DNA of 40,118 bases from an uncultured Saprospiraceae bacterium (GTDB lineage: Bacteria > Bacteroidota > Bacteroidia > Chitinophagales > Saprospiraceae), in the NCBI GenBank assembly GCA_937967625.1, contig CALCJP010000090.1, positions 1 through 40,118 on the forward strand, read 5' to 3'. The notes under the pieces are model-generated. The model searched no databases and had not been told where the DNA came from. It saw nothing but the letters and a program-made list of their open reading frames with translations. Below are positions 6,301 through 15,463 of the stretch, in pieces; positions within the stretch are counted from its first letter, which is position 1; every line of letters starts with the position of its first letter. The position numbers and the translations under genes were made by a program.

Positions 6301-9300
6301 TTTTATACCGTTCCATAAACTTCTCATAGAGCGGATTTCCTTTCAGCATTTCTGGACAACCCACCACTACTAAATGATGGCGCGCACGCGTCAGTGCCAC
6401 GTTGAGTTTTCGATCTGTCCCATCACTCATCAGACTGGTCATCGAAGCCAATTGCGAATCCGTATTCGTACACAACGAAATCAAAATCACATCTCTCGCA
6501 CTACCTTGATAGCGCTCCACCGTATCTATCGAAAGGTCATCAGTGAGCATTTTGGCTTTCGCCAAATAATCGGTAATCAAGGCAATCTGTGCGCGATAGG
6601 GCGTAATGATTCCGATAGTTGCTTTAAGACTCATCTGCTTAAAAATCTTTCTAAAATCTCCCACCAAATCCACTATCTGTGCCGCCTCGTATTTATTCGT
6701 TTTTTGGAAGCCATCGTCCATGTCCACTTTGGAGGGGAGGAAAAGGACACGTTTGGTCAGTAGCTTTTCGATGATGTTTTCGCGGTCGGTAACTTGTTGA
6801 CTATCAAGGGTTTGTTGCTGTGTAGAGCGATAAGCGATTTCTTCTGGAAGGATTTTTAAGTGTCCTTGATAGAAATATTCATTGGGGAAAGTCATGATGT
6901 CTTCGTGCATTCTGCCCTGATGACTGAGGCGGTCGTATGCCCAAGACCAACCATTTTTTTCGCATTGCAAAAACAGCCGCTCAAAGAACGAGTTGCGCAT
7001 ATCTGACAGTCCGATGGATTCTAATTTTTCGTCCTTAGTAGCAGACAATTCAGGCGATTGCGTCACCACAGCTGGTAGTTGCTTGTGGTCGCCAATCAAA
7101 GTGAAATGCTCGAAATGAGTCAGCAACCCCGTCAACATCGGTTCCAACACCTGCGATGCTTCATCAATGATGACGCGCTTGAATTTTTTCATCTCCAATA
7201 ATTCCATCTTGCTGCCAAAAGAAGAGAGCGTCGCCACAAAAACGCGATGCCGCTGCACGATGTCCAAAAGCTCCGACCGCTTTTTAGCAGGAGCGATTTT
7301 TTGATCCAACAATTTTCCGCGAAAGCGGGGATCAGTCCCATAACGCGAGCCAATTCGGATGTAAGAATTTTCAACCTCATCGCCCAAACTCTCAATTGCC
7401 GCACAAATCTCATCAACCGCTCTGTTGGTGTAGGCTAAAATCAACACATTCTCCTCGGTTTCATTGAAGTAATAACCCGCCAAATTTTTGAGCATCATGC
7501 TCGTCTTGCCAGTCCCAGGAGGTCCCCAAAGCAAAAAGTAATCTTTAGAAGCAATTACCTTTCGGAAAATTTTCCCCTGCTCGCGCGTCAACTCTTTTGG
7601 CAATTCTAAACTCACTGGATTTGGTTCTTTTGGTGGGCGCTGAAGCAGTAGTAAATCTTTCTTTTCACGAGGCGCCGAAGCAAACTTAAACAAGCCTCGA
7701 TACATCCCCACAAAACTGCTATCCAAAAGGTCATGCTCCAAATTCCAAATCTGATTCTCATCAAAAATCGTCGAATTAAATTGCCGTGAACGCAACCGCA
7801 CAACCACCTGCTCTTTGCTCAACTCAATGATGGTCACTTTAAAGACCTGATTAGTTAAAACAGTATCGGTCGGGTTCGTAAAAGGGTAGAGCGCTCCAAT
7901 ATCACCTACGCGAAAATTCGCCAGCGGGTTAGTCTTTTCTGTTTTATTAAAAATCAGTAATGGTTCGTCCTTATCTGATTGATTATCAACGAGTTGGAGG
8001 TGGCTGATAATTTCAAAATTCCGCTCTTTGTCATGAAACGGATTGCGCCATAGCGAGGCAATTCCATTAGCGTTAGAGACGCCTTCCATCCCCGTTTTCG
8101 CCATCTGATGTTCGCGAGCGATAAAGCCGACGAAGCTGTTGAAATATTTCTTTTCGAGTGGCGTCAGTCCTGCATAGGTCTTTTCAAAGCGCTCCATGTC
8201 GCGTGCTTGAAAACCCTTTACTTTGGGGAAGTATTGGGGGCGCAATTTGGAGAGTAGTTGTGTTGCCCCTCCACGAAGCGAGTTCGGGACAGGTTCCTGA
8301 GAATGACCCCCAGACCTCCTAAAGGGGGGATTTGCTTTTTGTGCACTTTCAGTTTCTTTAGATGTGGAAGAATCTTCCTCTTTATTTTTTGCAACAAGCT
8401 GATCATTTGAATGCTCTGATTTCCCCATATCGGTTCCCCCGCGTCGGGGGTCAGGGGGCAAACCCGCCTCCCCTCGATTTTCCGCAACCGCCAACCCTTG
8501 CTCAATCGCCACCAACTGATTCCTAATCTGCAATGCCTCATACTGCTGCGACTTCACCACCGGCGCAAATCGCAACGGCTTATCTATCGAAGAGGAATAA
8601 AGAATGTAGTTGGTCGGCTTCAATTTATTATTGAAAGTCGTTTTGATGAGCAGGTCGTAGAGTAGCGTTTGTGTAAAGTGATTATTGCTCAAACCGTAGG
8701 CGTTGGGCATGTATGCTTTCCCTGACTTCAATTCAACAATAGCGGATTTCTCCGAATGATGGAAGGCATCCAAACGTCCCTGCAAGCCATATTCAGCAGA
8801 GTAGAAAGTCGGTTCCAAATAACAACTCTCTCGGTCGATTTCGTTTTTGGCGAAACCCGTTTTGACCATCATCTTGATGACTTGAAAATGCCCTTTAGAT
8901 TTGAGCATGATTTCTTTCACCTGCCCATCTGACATCATCGCAAAGCGGAGCGGAAACAACCCAAACACTTTCGGAAACAACTCCATGAACTGCGCATCAG
9001 GGTTGGTCATCAGTTCGTCCAAAAAGAAGTTGGCAATGTTTCCAATAATCAACGCGGACGAACTCGAAAACGGCATCATTTTTTTCAGCAAGTAGAGCAT
9101 TGGCTCATTGTGCTGGGGTTGAAAACATTCCGCGACAGCGGTAATATCCATTAAGTAATCTGGCTCTACTACAAATGCTTTTGGTCGCAAAACGCCCTCC
9201 TCATCAATCTCAACGTCGATTAAATTGACCATTTGGGGAAACCCAAAAGTGTCTCGTATCGCTCTGATGGTGGGGTTGAAATTGGCATTACGTTCCGGCA

Positions 9301-9823
9301 AGTTGTATCGAACGATTACTGAGCCACCCGTGCGCTCACTGACGGCTTGAAAACAAGAGTTGTCTGGGTCGTCTTTCATCAATACTACGCGCACAAAAGC
9401 CTGAAAACCAACGGCTTGTGTCTGCGTAATCTGAAGCGAAACGATTTTTGGTGTGATCTTATAGACCTCAGGGGGGATGGCAATGTCCCAAATTTGTTGA
9501 AGAATTTTGGGGGTGATTTTGAGTCCTAATTCATAGAGTTCTTCCCACTCTCCATATTTTGCAACCTCCTGTTTTTGCCGCACCAATCGGCGGAAGGTGT
9601 GGAGTTGAAATTCCGTTTTTTTATCTATCTCAAATTTCTGACCTGCATAACTGATACGCGAGAAGAGATTGGTAAATTGAATCTGCTCTTGCTTGGTCGC
9701 GACGACATAGACCTTGACCAATAGCTTATCCAAAAAGACGCATTTGGTCTTCCAATCATAAGCTTCCTTATTGTGGATTTTGAGAAGTTCTTTGAAGAAA
9801 TATTTAGCGTAAGCGGGATTCAT
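6296..9823 (-). CDS. PD-(D/E)XK nuclease - superfamily 1 DNA helicase fusion (Dna2-like)
   Basis: 1175 residues. The N-terminal half carries a Cas4/Dna2-like nuclease core: GLQGRLDAF with Asp352, then AIVELKSGKA with Glu364 and Lys366, then a Gln-containing helix (NHFTQTLLYDLL). The C-terminal half is a UPF1/Dna2-type SF1 helicase: Walker A GPPGTGKT (767-774), Walker B RVIIDEASQVLEP, motif III LIGDHKQLPAVV, motif V VERYQGSARDVILISL and motif VI LNVALTRARHHLVVVG. Such proteins unwind and trim DNA during repair or replication. A Pro/Gly/Ser-rich linker (about 450-525) is encoded by dispersed repeats that keep the frame open. The gene stands alone; no CRISPR or defence genes adjoin it. A defence role is possible but unsupported. 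Confidence 0.85.
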   Translation of the reverse strand: MNPAYAKYFFKELLKIHNKEAYDWKTKCVFLDKLLVKVYVVATKQEQIQFTNLFSRISYAGQKFEIDKKTEFQLHTFRRLVRQKQEVAKYGEWEELYELGLKITPKILQQIWDIAIPPEVYKITPKIVSLQITQTQAVGFQAFVRVVLMKDDPDNSCFQAVSERTGGSVIVRYNLPERNANFNPTIRAIRDTFGFPQMVNLIDVEIDEEGVLRPKAFVVEPDYLMDITAVAECFQPQHNEPMLYLLKKMMPFSSSSALIIGNIANFFLDELMTNPDAQFMELFPKVFGLFPLRFAMMSDGQVKEIMLKSKGHFQVIKMMVKTGFAKNEIDRESCYLEPTFYSAEYGLQGRLDAFHHSEKSAIVELKSGKAYMPNAYGLSNNHFTQTLLYDLLIKTTFNNKLKPTNYILYSSSIDKPLRFAPVVKSQQYEALQIRNQLVAIEQGLAVAENRGEAGLPPDPRRGGTDMGKSEHSNDQLVAKNKEEDSSTSKETESAQKANPPFRRSGGHSQEPVPNSLRGGATQLLSKLRPQYFPKVKGFQARDMERFEKTYAGLTPLEKKYFNSFVGFIAREHQMAKTGMEGVSNANGIASLWRNPFHDKERNFEIISHLQLVDNQSDKDEPLLIFNKTEKTNPLANFRVGDIGALYPFTNPTDTVLTNQVFKVTIIELSKEQVVVRLRSRQFNSTIFDENQIWNLEHDLLDSSFVGMYRGLFKFASAPREKKDLLLLQRPPKEPNPVSLELPKELTREQGKIFRKVIASKDYFLLWGPPGTGKTSMMLKNLAGYYFNETEENVLILAYTNRAVDEICAAIESLGDEVENSYIRIGSRYGTDPRFRGKLLDQKIAPAKKRSELLDIVQRHRVFVATLSSFGSKMELLEMKKFKRVIIDEASQVLEPMLTGLLTHFEHFTLIGDHKQLPAVVTQSPELSATKDEKLESIGLSDMRNSFFERLFLQCEKNGWSWAYDRLSHQGRMHEDIMTFPNEYFYQGHLKILPEEIAYRSTQQQTLDSQQVTDRENIIEKLLTKRVLFLPSKVDMDDGFQKTNKYEAAQIVDLVGDFRKIFKQMSLKATIGIITPYRAQIALITDYLAKAKMLTDDLSIDTVERYQGSARDVILISLCTNTDSQLASMTSLMSDGTDRKLNVALTRARHHLVVVGCPEMLKGNPLYEKFMERYKK
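8263..8462. repeat. Dispersed repeats embedded in the helicase gene
   Basis: 8432-8462 is identical over 31 bases to the intergenic repeat 4574-4604. About 100 nt away, 8263-8334 holds a second C/G-run unit (around gacccccagacctcctaaag). Read on the gene strand they encode Pro-Pro-Asp-Pro-Arg-Arg-Gly-Gly and Asn-Pro-Pro-Phe-Arg-Arg-Ser-Gly-Gly, within a linker between nuclease and helicase domains. Both keep the reading frame open. Confidence 0.8.
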
Positions 9824-9880
9824 ATAGCATGTAGGTTTTCATGGCAAATAAAAGGAAAAATTGGGACTTGCTAATTTGAC

Positions 9881-9967
9881 GAAGAGGAACGCGGAAGACG
9901 GGGAAGAACACGGATTAACGCAGAGACATGATTCGCGAAAAATTCGCGTTCTTCCGCGTTCCTCTTC
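9881..9967. repeat. Dispersed palindromic element, GGAACGCGG type
   Basis: Arm 9881-9899 (gaagaggaacgcggaagac) pairs with 9946-9967, which contains cttccgcgttcctcttc. The inner part includes attcgcgaaaaattcgcg, itself a small palindrome. It lies between the helicase start and the P450 stop and resembles the element at 2951-3036. The rest of the 9824-10011 gap holds no other feature I can support. Confidence 0.75.
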
Positions 9968-10011
9968 CCAATGAAGGGAATTAGCTTTAAATGAACTTAA
10001 TTTATAATTCA

Positions 10012-11334
10012 TTAAATCAACCTCATCGGCATATCATTCGCAGGTTTGAGTGTCACCAAAGCTTGATAACCTGGCTCGCCATCACCCATATATTCAAAGC
10101 CAAACCGCTGGCAAAGCATGGCTAAAATCAATTGCATTTCCATCATGGCGAAGTGGTTGCCGATGCACATTCGTTGCCCTGCGCCGAAAGGCATGTAGGC
10201 ATATTTGGGAATAGATTTGACTCGGTCGGGATGGAAGCGCTCCGGGTCAAACTCATTGGGGCGTTCCCAATTCTTTTTGGATCTGTGGGCAGCCGAAATG
10301 CTAATGAACATTATTGACTTCTTAGGAATTTTGGTTCCCAAAACCTCTGTGTCCACAGCGGCTTCTCGACCGACGGCATAGCCGGGAGGGTAGAGGCGCA
10401 TGCCTTCTTCGATGACCTGTTTTGTGTATGTAAGTTGCTGTATATCAGTAAATTGTGGTTTTTTATCGCCAATCACCCGTTCCGCCTCTTCTTTTACCTT
10501 TCGGTAAATGTCAGGATGTTGCGAAAGCAAGTAAACCGTCCAAGCGAGCGCATTGGAAGAAGTCTCATGCCCTGCCGCAAATAGCGTAATTGTCTCATCC
10601 CTAATTTCTTCATCAGACATAGATTCGCCCGTATCCGCATCTTTAGAATGAATCAACATCGTCAAAAAATCATCGGGCGGATTGGCTGCTTCTCGATGCT
10701 GTCTGATGAATTCATACGCCAATTCGTCGAAAGACGCTTTGTCTTTCAAAAACTTTCGATGCCTTCCGTTGATATACATAAAAGGAATCATCAGCGGGCG
10801 CGTGGTGCGATACATGATATAGTCTTGCGCATCGACGATTTGGCGATAGAGTTCGAGTTTGTCCGCTTCACTTTCAATGCTGAAGAGCGATTTCAAAACG
10901 ATTTCGGAAGTGACATCCATCATCAGGTGAGAGAAAAGAACCTCCTCGCCTCGCTTATTTTCTATGCTTTCGCAAAATGCAGTGGTGCTATCGACCATCT
11001 TGTCGATGATGCCCATCAGCGATTTTTTATAAAAGGCAGGCTGAGCAAGTCGTCGCTGCCGTCGCCAAAACTCGCCTTCGCTGGTGACGAGTCCATTGCC
11101 TAAAGCTAATTTTAGTTGTGCATAAGCGGGACTTTTAATAAAGTCTCGTTGATGAGTCACCAAGGTGTGTTTGATGACTTCTGGATTGTGAGTAATGAAG
11201 ATTTTCCGTAAGGGAGAATCTAATAAGAAGAAGTCACCCAAGGAGTCTTCTTGTTTGATTGGAAAATTGACTGGGTCGTTGAGGAAGTCGAATCCGCGTG
11301 TGAGGAAGTTTTTTTCTTTGTATTCGGGAATCAT
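10012..11334 (-). CDS. Cytochrome P450
   Basis: 440 residues, full length for a soluble bacterial P450. The I-helix oxygen-activation motif AAGHETSS has Glu257-Thr258, the K-helix ExxR is Glu310 to Arg313 (EGMRLYPP), and the heme loop FGAGQRMCIGNH places the thiolate ligand at Cys390. These haem monooxygenases insert one oxygen atom into an organic substrate using electrons from a ferredoxin or flavodoxin pair. No redox partner gene lies nearby, so partner and substrate are unknown. No membrane anchor at the N terminus (MIPEYKEKNF), so cytoplasmic. It is transcribed away from rpsL. Sequence type resembles the CYP102/CYP4-like group often seen in Bacteroidota, which is inference. Confidence 0.92.
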   Translation of the reverse strand: MIPEYKEKNFLTRGFDFLNDPVNFPIKQEDSLGDFFLLDSPLRKIFITHNPEVIKHTLVTHQRDFIKSPAYAQLKLALGNGLVTSEGEFWRRQRRLAQPAFYKKSLMGIIDKMVDSTTAFCESIENKRGEEVLFSHLMMDVTSEIVLKSLFSIESEADKLELYRQIVDAQDYIMYRTTRPLMIPFMYINGRHRKFLKDKASFDELAYEFIRQHREAANPPDDFLTMLIHSKDADTGESMSDEEIRDETITLFAAGHETSSNALAWTVYLLSQHPDIYRKVKEEAERVIGDKKPQFTDIQQLTYTKQVIEEGMRLYPPGYAVGREAAVDTEVLGTKIPKKSIMFISISAAHRSKKNWERPNEFDPERFHPDRVKSIPKYAYMPFGAGQRMCIGNHFAMMEMQLILAMLCQRFGFEYMGDGEPGYQALVTLKPANDMPMRLI

Positions 11335-11398
11335 TTAGATATGGTTGAGTATCTACTTTTGCTTAGGTTGACATTAAGATAAATGCAAGTTGGCAAAA

Positions 11399-11430
11399 GT
11401 TAGTCGATAATTTTAAAATTATAGACTAAC
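11399..11430. other. 32-bp near-perfect palindrome in the P450/rpsL divergent region
   Basis: gttagtcgataatttt at 11399-11414 is matched 15 of 16 by the reverse complement at 11415-11430, with no loop. It lies 65 nt upstream of the P450 start and about 200 nt before the rpsL promoter. Such symmetry fits an operator for a dimeric regulator, or a cruciform. There is no transcript end nearby that would call for a terminator. Confidence 0.55.
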
Positions 11431-11481
11431 AGCACATAGTTTAGACGCACAAAAGTGAGTTTGTAAATCATTATCAACATT

Positions 11482-11556
11482 CCCCGAAAGGGGTAATTCA
11501 AAATAAAATTCTAAAAAACGGTCAGCTACCCATCATTTTTTATCCACTTTCGTGGA
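11482..11556. repeat. Two short tetraloop hairpins upstream of the rpsL promoter
   Basis: 11482-11493 (ccccgaaagggg) and 11543-11556 (tccactttcgtgga) belong to the C-GAAA-G / C-TTTC-G family. Both lie upstream of the predicted rpsL promoter, so they would not be in the main ribosomal transcript. The rest of 11335-11635 is AT-rich and without a supported gene. Confidence 0.75.
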
Positions 11557-11635
11557 ATATAGGAACGATCATTTTTGAGCCACTGTTTACCGAATTCTCG
11601 ATGGTTCGCACCTTAAAAAAAAGTTTGAACTTCAT

Positions 11636-11667
11636 TTTGTTATATCCGACATAAAAACCTACCTTTG
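11636..11667 (+). promoter_or_regulatory. Bacteroidota-type promoter of the ribosomal cluster (rpsL)
   Basis: TTTG at 11636-11639, a 20-nt spacer and TACCTTTG at 11660-11667 match the -33/-7 form (TTTG, 19-20 nt, TAnnTTTG) known for the primary sigma factor of Bacteroidota. Transcription would begin about 80 nt before rpsL. The sequence just after the -7 box (gcgctc) recurs at two other promoters in the cluster. Confidence 0.75.
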
Positions 11668-11755
11668 CGCTCGCTTTAAAAAAAGCCCCTATATGTTTGT
11701 TTGGAATTAGGGGTGTTTTTAAGGGAATTTTGAGAAAAAATTAATTTTTAGCAAT

Positions 11756-12130
11756 ATGCCAACCATTAATCAACTTGTCCGTAAAGGGAGAAAGCAAATC
11801 AAAACGACGAGCAAGTCGCGAGCTTTGGATTCATGTCCACAACGTCGTGGCGTTTGTACTCGTGTTTACACGACAACTCCAAAGAAGCCGAATTCTGCTT
11901 TGCGTAAAGTAGCAAAGGTACGTTTGACAAATGGATTAGAGGTTATCTGTTATATCCCAGGTGAGGGTCACAATTTACAGGAGCACTCAATTGTACTTGT
12001 AAGAGGTGGTCGTGTAAAAGATTTGCCGGGTGTGCGATACACTATCGTAAGGGGAGCATTGGATACAGCAGGTGTAGAGGGCAGATTGACGGCTCGTTCT
12101 CGTTACGGAGCGAAAATGCCTAAGAAATAA
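11756..12130 (+). CDS. rpsL: 30S ribosomal protein S12
   Basis: 124 residues, normal length. S12 lines the decoding centre of the small subunit. The loop [11 protein letters not shown] (41-51) and [11 protein letters not shown] (85-95) are the conserved decoding-site segments where streptomycin resistance changes usually arise. Lys43 and Lys88 are the wild-type residues, and Asp89 is the position that RimO methylthiolates in other bacteria. First gene of the cluster, downstream of the predicted promoter at 11636-11667, and 35 nt ahead of rpsG. Confidence 0.98.
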   Translation: MPTINQLVRKGRKQIKTTSKSRALDSCPQRRGVCTRVYTTTPKKPNSALRKVAKVRLTNGLEVICYIPGEGHNLQEHSIVLVRGGRVKDLPGVRYTIVRGALDTAGVEGRLTARSRYGAKMPKK

Positions 12131-12165
12131 TCAATAATAAAAGGAATTCATTCAACCTATAGATA

Positions 12166-12633
12166 ATGCGTAAACGTAAACCTAAGAAGCGGATAATTCA
12201 GCCAGACCCAAGATTCAATGATCAATTGGTGACGCAGTTTGTCAACAACATGATGATTCAAGGTAAAAAAAGCACCGCTTTTCAATTGTTCTATAATGCA
12301 ATGGATATCGTTGCTGACAAGACAAAAGAGGATCCGCACAAATTGTGGAAAGCTGCTTTGAATAATGTTATGCCACAAGTGGAGGTGAGAAGTAAGAGAA
12401 TCGGTGGTGCGACTTTTCAGATTCCAACTGAAATCAGACCCGCAAGAAAGGTTTCTATCGGAATGAAGTGGATGATTAAATTCTCAAGAGAGAGAAGTGG
12501 AAAAGGATACGCTCAAAAATTAGCTGCTGAAGTAATGGCAGCCTCAAAAGGTGAGGGTGCGGCAGTGAAGAGAAAAGAAGATACCCACAGAATGGCAGAG
12601 GCGAACAGAGCATTCGCACACTTTAGAGTATAA
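12166..12633 (+). CDS. rpsG: 30S ribosomal protein S7
   Basis: 155 residues, the usual length. S7 starts assembly of the small-subunit head and touches the E-site tRNA. It opens [19 protein letters not shown] and carries [15 protein letters not shown] and the [13 protein letters not shown] stretch, then ends NRAFAHFRV, all diagnostic of S7. It lies between rpsL and fusA as in most bacterial str operons. Confidence 0.98.
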   Translation: MRKRKPKKRIIQPDPRFNDQLVTQFVNNMMIQGKKSTAFQLFYNAMDIVADKTKEDPHKLWKAALNNVMPQVEVRSKRIGGATFQIPTEIRPARKVSIGMKWMIKFSRERSGKGYAQKLAAEVMAASKGEGAAVKRKEDTHRMAEANRAFAHFRV

Positions 12634-12743
12634 ACAACATTTTTATAAAGATATATTTCAGACCAGCTTTTAAAAAATAAGAACAAGTACTTAAGGTTTT
12701 CATATTACTTAATACTTTACAAATCCCGAATTAATTTTTAAAA

Positions 12744-14876
12744 ATGGCTAAAGATTTAAAGTTCACCAGAAATATTGGAATTGCTGCTCACATTGATGCA
12801 GGAAAAACGACTACCACTGAGCGTATTCTCTACTACACTGGTATTTCGCACAAGATTGGTGAGGTGCACGATGGTGCAGCGACAATGGACTGGATGGAGC
12901 AAGAGCAAGAGCGAGGTATTACAATTACCTCTGCAGCTACTCGTACGCACTGGGATTGGGATGGACAGAAATATGACATCAACATTATTGACACTCCTGG
13001 TCACGTTGACTTTACCGTAGAGGTAGAGCGTTCTTTGCGTGTATTGGATGGAGTAGTTGCTTTGTTTTCTTCTGTTGACGGTGTTGAGCCTCAATCAGAA
13101 ACCGTATGGAGACAAGCTGATAGATATAAAGTTCCACGGATTGGTTTTGTAAACAAAATGGACCGTTCAGGTGCTGATTTCATCAACGTAGTAAACGACG
13201 TAAAAGAGAAATTGGGAGCTAATGCGATTCCGTTGCAAGTACCAATTGGTGCAGAAGAAAATTTCAAAGGAGTGGTTGACTTGTTGTCAATGGAAGCACG
13301 AGTTTGGAATGAGAATGATTTCGGGATGACTTATGAAGTCATTGATATTCCTGCCGACATTAAAGATGATGTTACGAAATATAGAGAGGCGTTAGTAGAA
13401 GCAGTTGTAGAATTTGATGATGCATTGATGGAGAAATTCTTCGATGATCCTGATTCAATTACTGTTGATGATTTGCGTCCAGCAATTCGTAAAGCAACAA
13501 TTGAAATGAAAATCACACCTATGATGTGTGGTTCTGCATTCAAAAATAAAGGAGTTCAAGCATTATTGGATGCTTGCTGTGATTATATGCCTTCTCCAGT
13601 TGACATTGACGCGGTGGAAGGAACAGATCCTAAGACAGATGAGCCTATTTCGCGTAAGCCTTCCGTATCAGATCCTTTCGCGGCTTTAGCTTTTAAAATT
13701 GCGACAGATCCTTACGTAGGTCGTTTATGCTTTATTAGAGCATATTCAGGTGGATTAGATGCAGGTTCTTATGTTTTGAACACAAGAACAGGTAAGAAAG
13801 AGCGTATCTCTCGTCTTTACCAAATGCACTCAAATAAGCAAAATCCAATCGATCGAGTAGAAGCTGGTGATATTTGTGCGGCTGTTGGATTTAAGGACAT
13901 TCGTACTGGAGATACTCTTTGTGACCCGGCTCACCCAATTGTACTGGAAAGTATGACTTTCCCAGACCCTGTAATCGGGGTTTCAATTGAGCCAAAAACT
14001 CAAAAAGACTTAGATAAATTAGGAATGGGCTTAGCTAAATTGGCTGAGGAAGATCCTACATTTAAAGTAAGATACGACGATGAGACCAACCAAACCGTAA
14101 TTAGCGGTATGGGTGAGTTGCACTTGGAAATTATTGTTGACAGGCTGAGAAGAGAGTTCGGAGTTGAGTGTAATCAAGGTCAACCTCAGGTGAATTACCG
14201 TGAAGCATTGACATTGATGACTGACCACAGAGAACGTTTGAAAAAACAATCAGGTGGATCTGGTTTATTCGCAGATATGTCATTTGAACTCGGACCTGCC
14301 GATGAAGAATTCTTGGAAAGCGAGGACTTCAAAAATGGTAAGGTTAAACTTCAATTCGAGTGGGCAATCGTTGGTGGTAAAATTGATAAGAATTACCAAA
14401 AGCCAATCAAAGACGGTTTCGTCGCGATGATGGACAACGGTATCTTAGCTGGATATGCAATCGACGCAATGAAGGTAAGAGTGTACGATGGTGGAATGCA
14501 CACAGTGGATTCTAAGCCAATTGCATTCGAGCTTTGTGCAAAAGAAGGGTTCCGTTCGGCTGCAAAAAATTGCAAACCAACACTATTAGAACCAATCATG
14601 AAATTGGAAATCGTAACCCCTGAGGATTATGTAGGACCAGTTATTGGTGACTTGAACAGGCGTCGTGGATTGCCAAAAGGACAAGAAACTCGTACCGGAG
14701 GAGCAATTGCGATTCAAGCAGATGTTCCACTTTCAGAAATGTTTGGTTACGTAACAGATTTGCGTACCATTACATCTGGTAGAGCATCCTCAACAATGGA
14801 ATTCTCACACTACGCACCACCACCGCGCGCAGTAGCAGAAGAAGTCATTGAAAAAGCAAAAGGCGTTGTAGCCTAA
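12744..14876 (+). CDS. fusA: Elongation factor G
   Basis: 710 residues, full length. EF-G is the GTPase that drives translocation and, with RRF, ribosome recycling. GTP-binding motifs are visible: G1 [13 protein letters not shown] (from residue 15), switch region [18 protein letters not shown] and [10 protein letters not shown]. Domain IV shows the conserved YREALT and [12 protein letters not shown] segments, and the C terminus holds [21 protein letters not shown]. The gene is followed directly by rpsJ; tuf, the usual neighbour in proteobacteria, is absent here. The spacer before it (12634-12743) is AT-rich with no obvious hairpin. Confidence 0.98.
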   Translation: MAKDLKFTRNIGIAAHIDAGKTTTTERILYYTGISHKIGEVHDGAATMDWMEQEQERGITITSAATRTHWDWDGQKYDINIIDTPGHVDFTVEVERSLRVLDGVVALFSSVDGVEPQSETVWRQADRYKVPRIGFVNKMDRSGADFINVVNDVKEKLGANAIPLQVPIGAEENFKGVVDLLSMEARVWNENDFGMTYEVIDIPADIKDDVTKYREALVEAVVEFDDALMEKFFDDPDSITVDDLRPAIRKATIEMKITPMMCGSAFKNKGVQALLDACCDYMPSPVDIDAVEGTDPKTDEPISRKPSVSDPFAALAFKIATDPYVGRLCFIRAYSGGLDAGSYVLNTRTGKKERISRLYQMHSNKQNPIDRVEAGDICAAVGFKDIRTGDTLCDPAHPIVLESMTFPDPVIGVSIEPKTQKDLDKLGMGLAKLAEEDPTFKVRYDDETNQTVISGMGELHLEIIVDRLRREFGVECNQGQPQVNYREALTLMTDHRERLKKQSGGSGLFADMSFELGPADEEFLESEDFKNGKVKLQFEWAIVGGKIDKNYQKPIKDGFVAMMDNGILAGYAIDAMKVRVYDGGMHTVDSKPIAFELCAKEGFRSAAKNCKPTLLEPIMKLEIVTPEDYVGPVIGDLNRRRGLPKGQETRTGGAIAIQADVPLSEMFGYVTDLRTITSGRASSTMEFSHYAPPPRAVAEEVIEKAKGVVA

Positions 14877-14952
14877 TTGATTAGAGTTGTAGAGTCAAAA
14901 TTTGAGTTGATTTCTCAAAATAGAGGCTCTCAAAGATATTTTTAATTAATCT

Positions 14953-14968
14953 TTTGGCTTTCGCCAAA
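14953..14968 (+). repeat. Short tetraloop hairpin before rpsJ
   Basis: tttggctttcgccaaa folds into a 6-bp stem with a TTTC loop. It ends 16 nt before the rpsJ start codon. The same 16 bases occur inside the helicase gene at 6551-6566. Confidence 0.8.
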
Positions 14969-14984
14969 TATTATTAATTCAGGC

Positions 14985-15293
14985 ATGAATCAAAAAATTA
15001 GAATCAAACTCCGTTCTTATGACCACAATTTAGTGGACAAATCAACGGAAAAAATCGTAAAGACAGTACGCACCAGTGGTGCCGTAGTGACTGGACCGAT
15101 TCCGCTGCCGACCGAGAAGAAGATCTTCACAGTTTTGCGTTCTCCGCACGTGAATAAAAAGTCTCGGGAGCAGTTTCAATTAAAAACCCACACCCGTCTT
15201 ATTGAGATATATACTCCTTCTCCAAAGACAGTGGATGCTTTATCTAAATTGGAATTGCCCAGCGGCGTTGATATTCAGGTCAAATTGACCTAA
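14985..15293 (+). CDS. rpsJ: 30S ribosomal protein S10
   Basis: 102 residues, normal length. S10 sits in the small-subunit head and, as NusE in other bacteria, also joins antitermination complexes. The stretch [29 protein letters not shown] and the end [11 protein letters not shown] are diagnostic. It heads the S10 block but has no promoter box that I can see; the TTTC hairpin at 14953-14968 precedes the start. Confidence 0.98.
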   Translation: MNQKIRIKLRSYDHNLVDKSTEKIVKTVRTSGAVVTGPIPLPTEKKIFTVLRSPHVNKKSREQFQLKTHTRLIEIYTPSPKTVDALSKLELPSGVDIQVKLT

Positions 15294-15463
15294 ATAAGAC
15301 TTTATCACGGTTTCATTCCCATCTATTTGGGAGAACGATTCCTTATTTTTTGAATGCGATTTAGGCTATATCTCATGAAATAGTCTGAGATCCATAGAAT
15401 TAAAATTTTGCATGTTGATGTCTGTATGATGTCTTCATGTTTTACCATAAAAATTTTTCGAAA

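Noticed and set aside
4395-8462. CRISPR-like interpretation of the repeated 31-mers next to a Cas4-like nuclease domain
   Set aside because: The copies are kilobases apart, not regularly spaced, and no cas genes are present.
15437-15463. Upstream ATG for rplC
   Set aside because: It adds nine residues not found in L3; the GTG at 15464 fits the family start and length.
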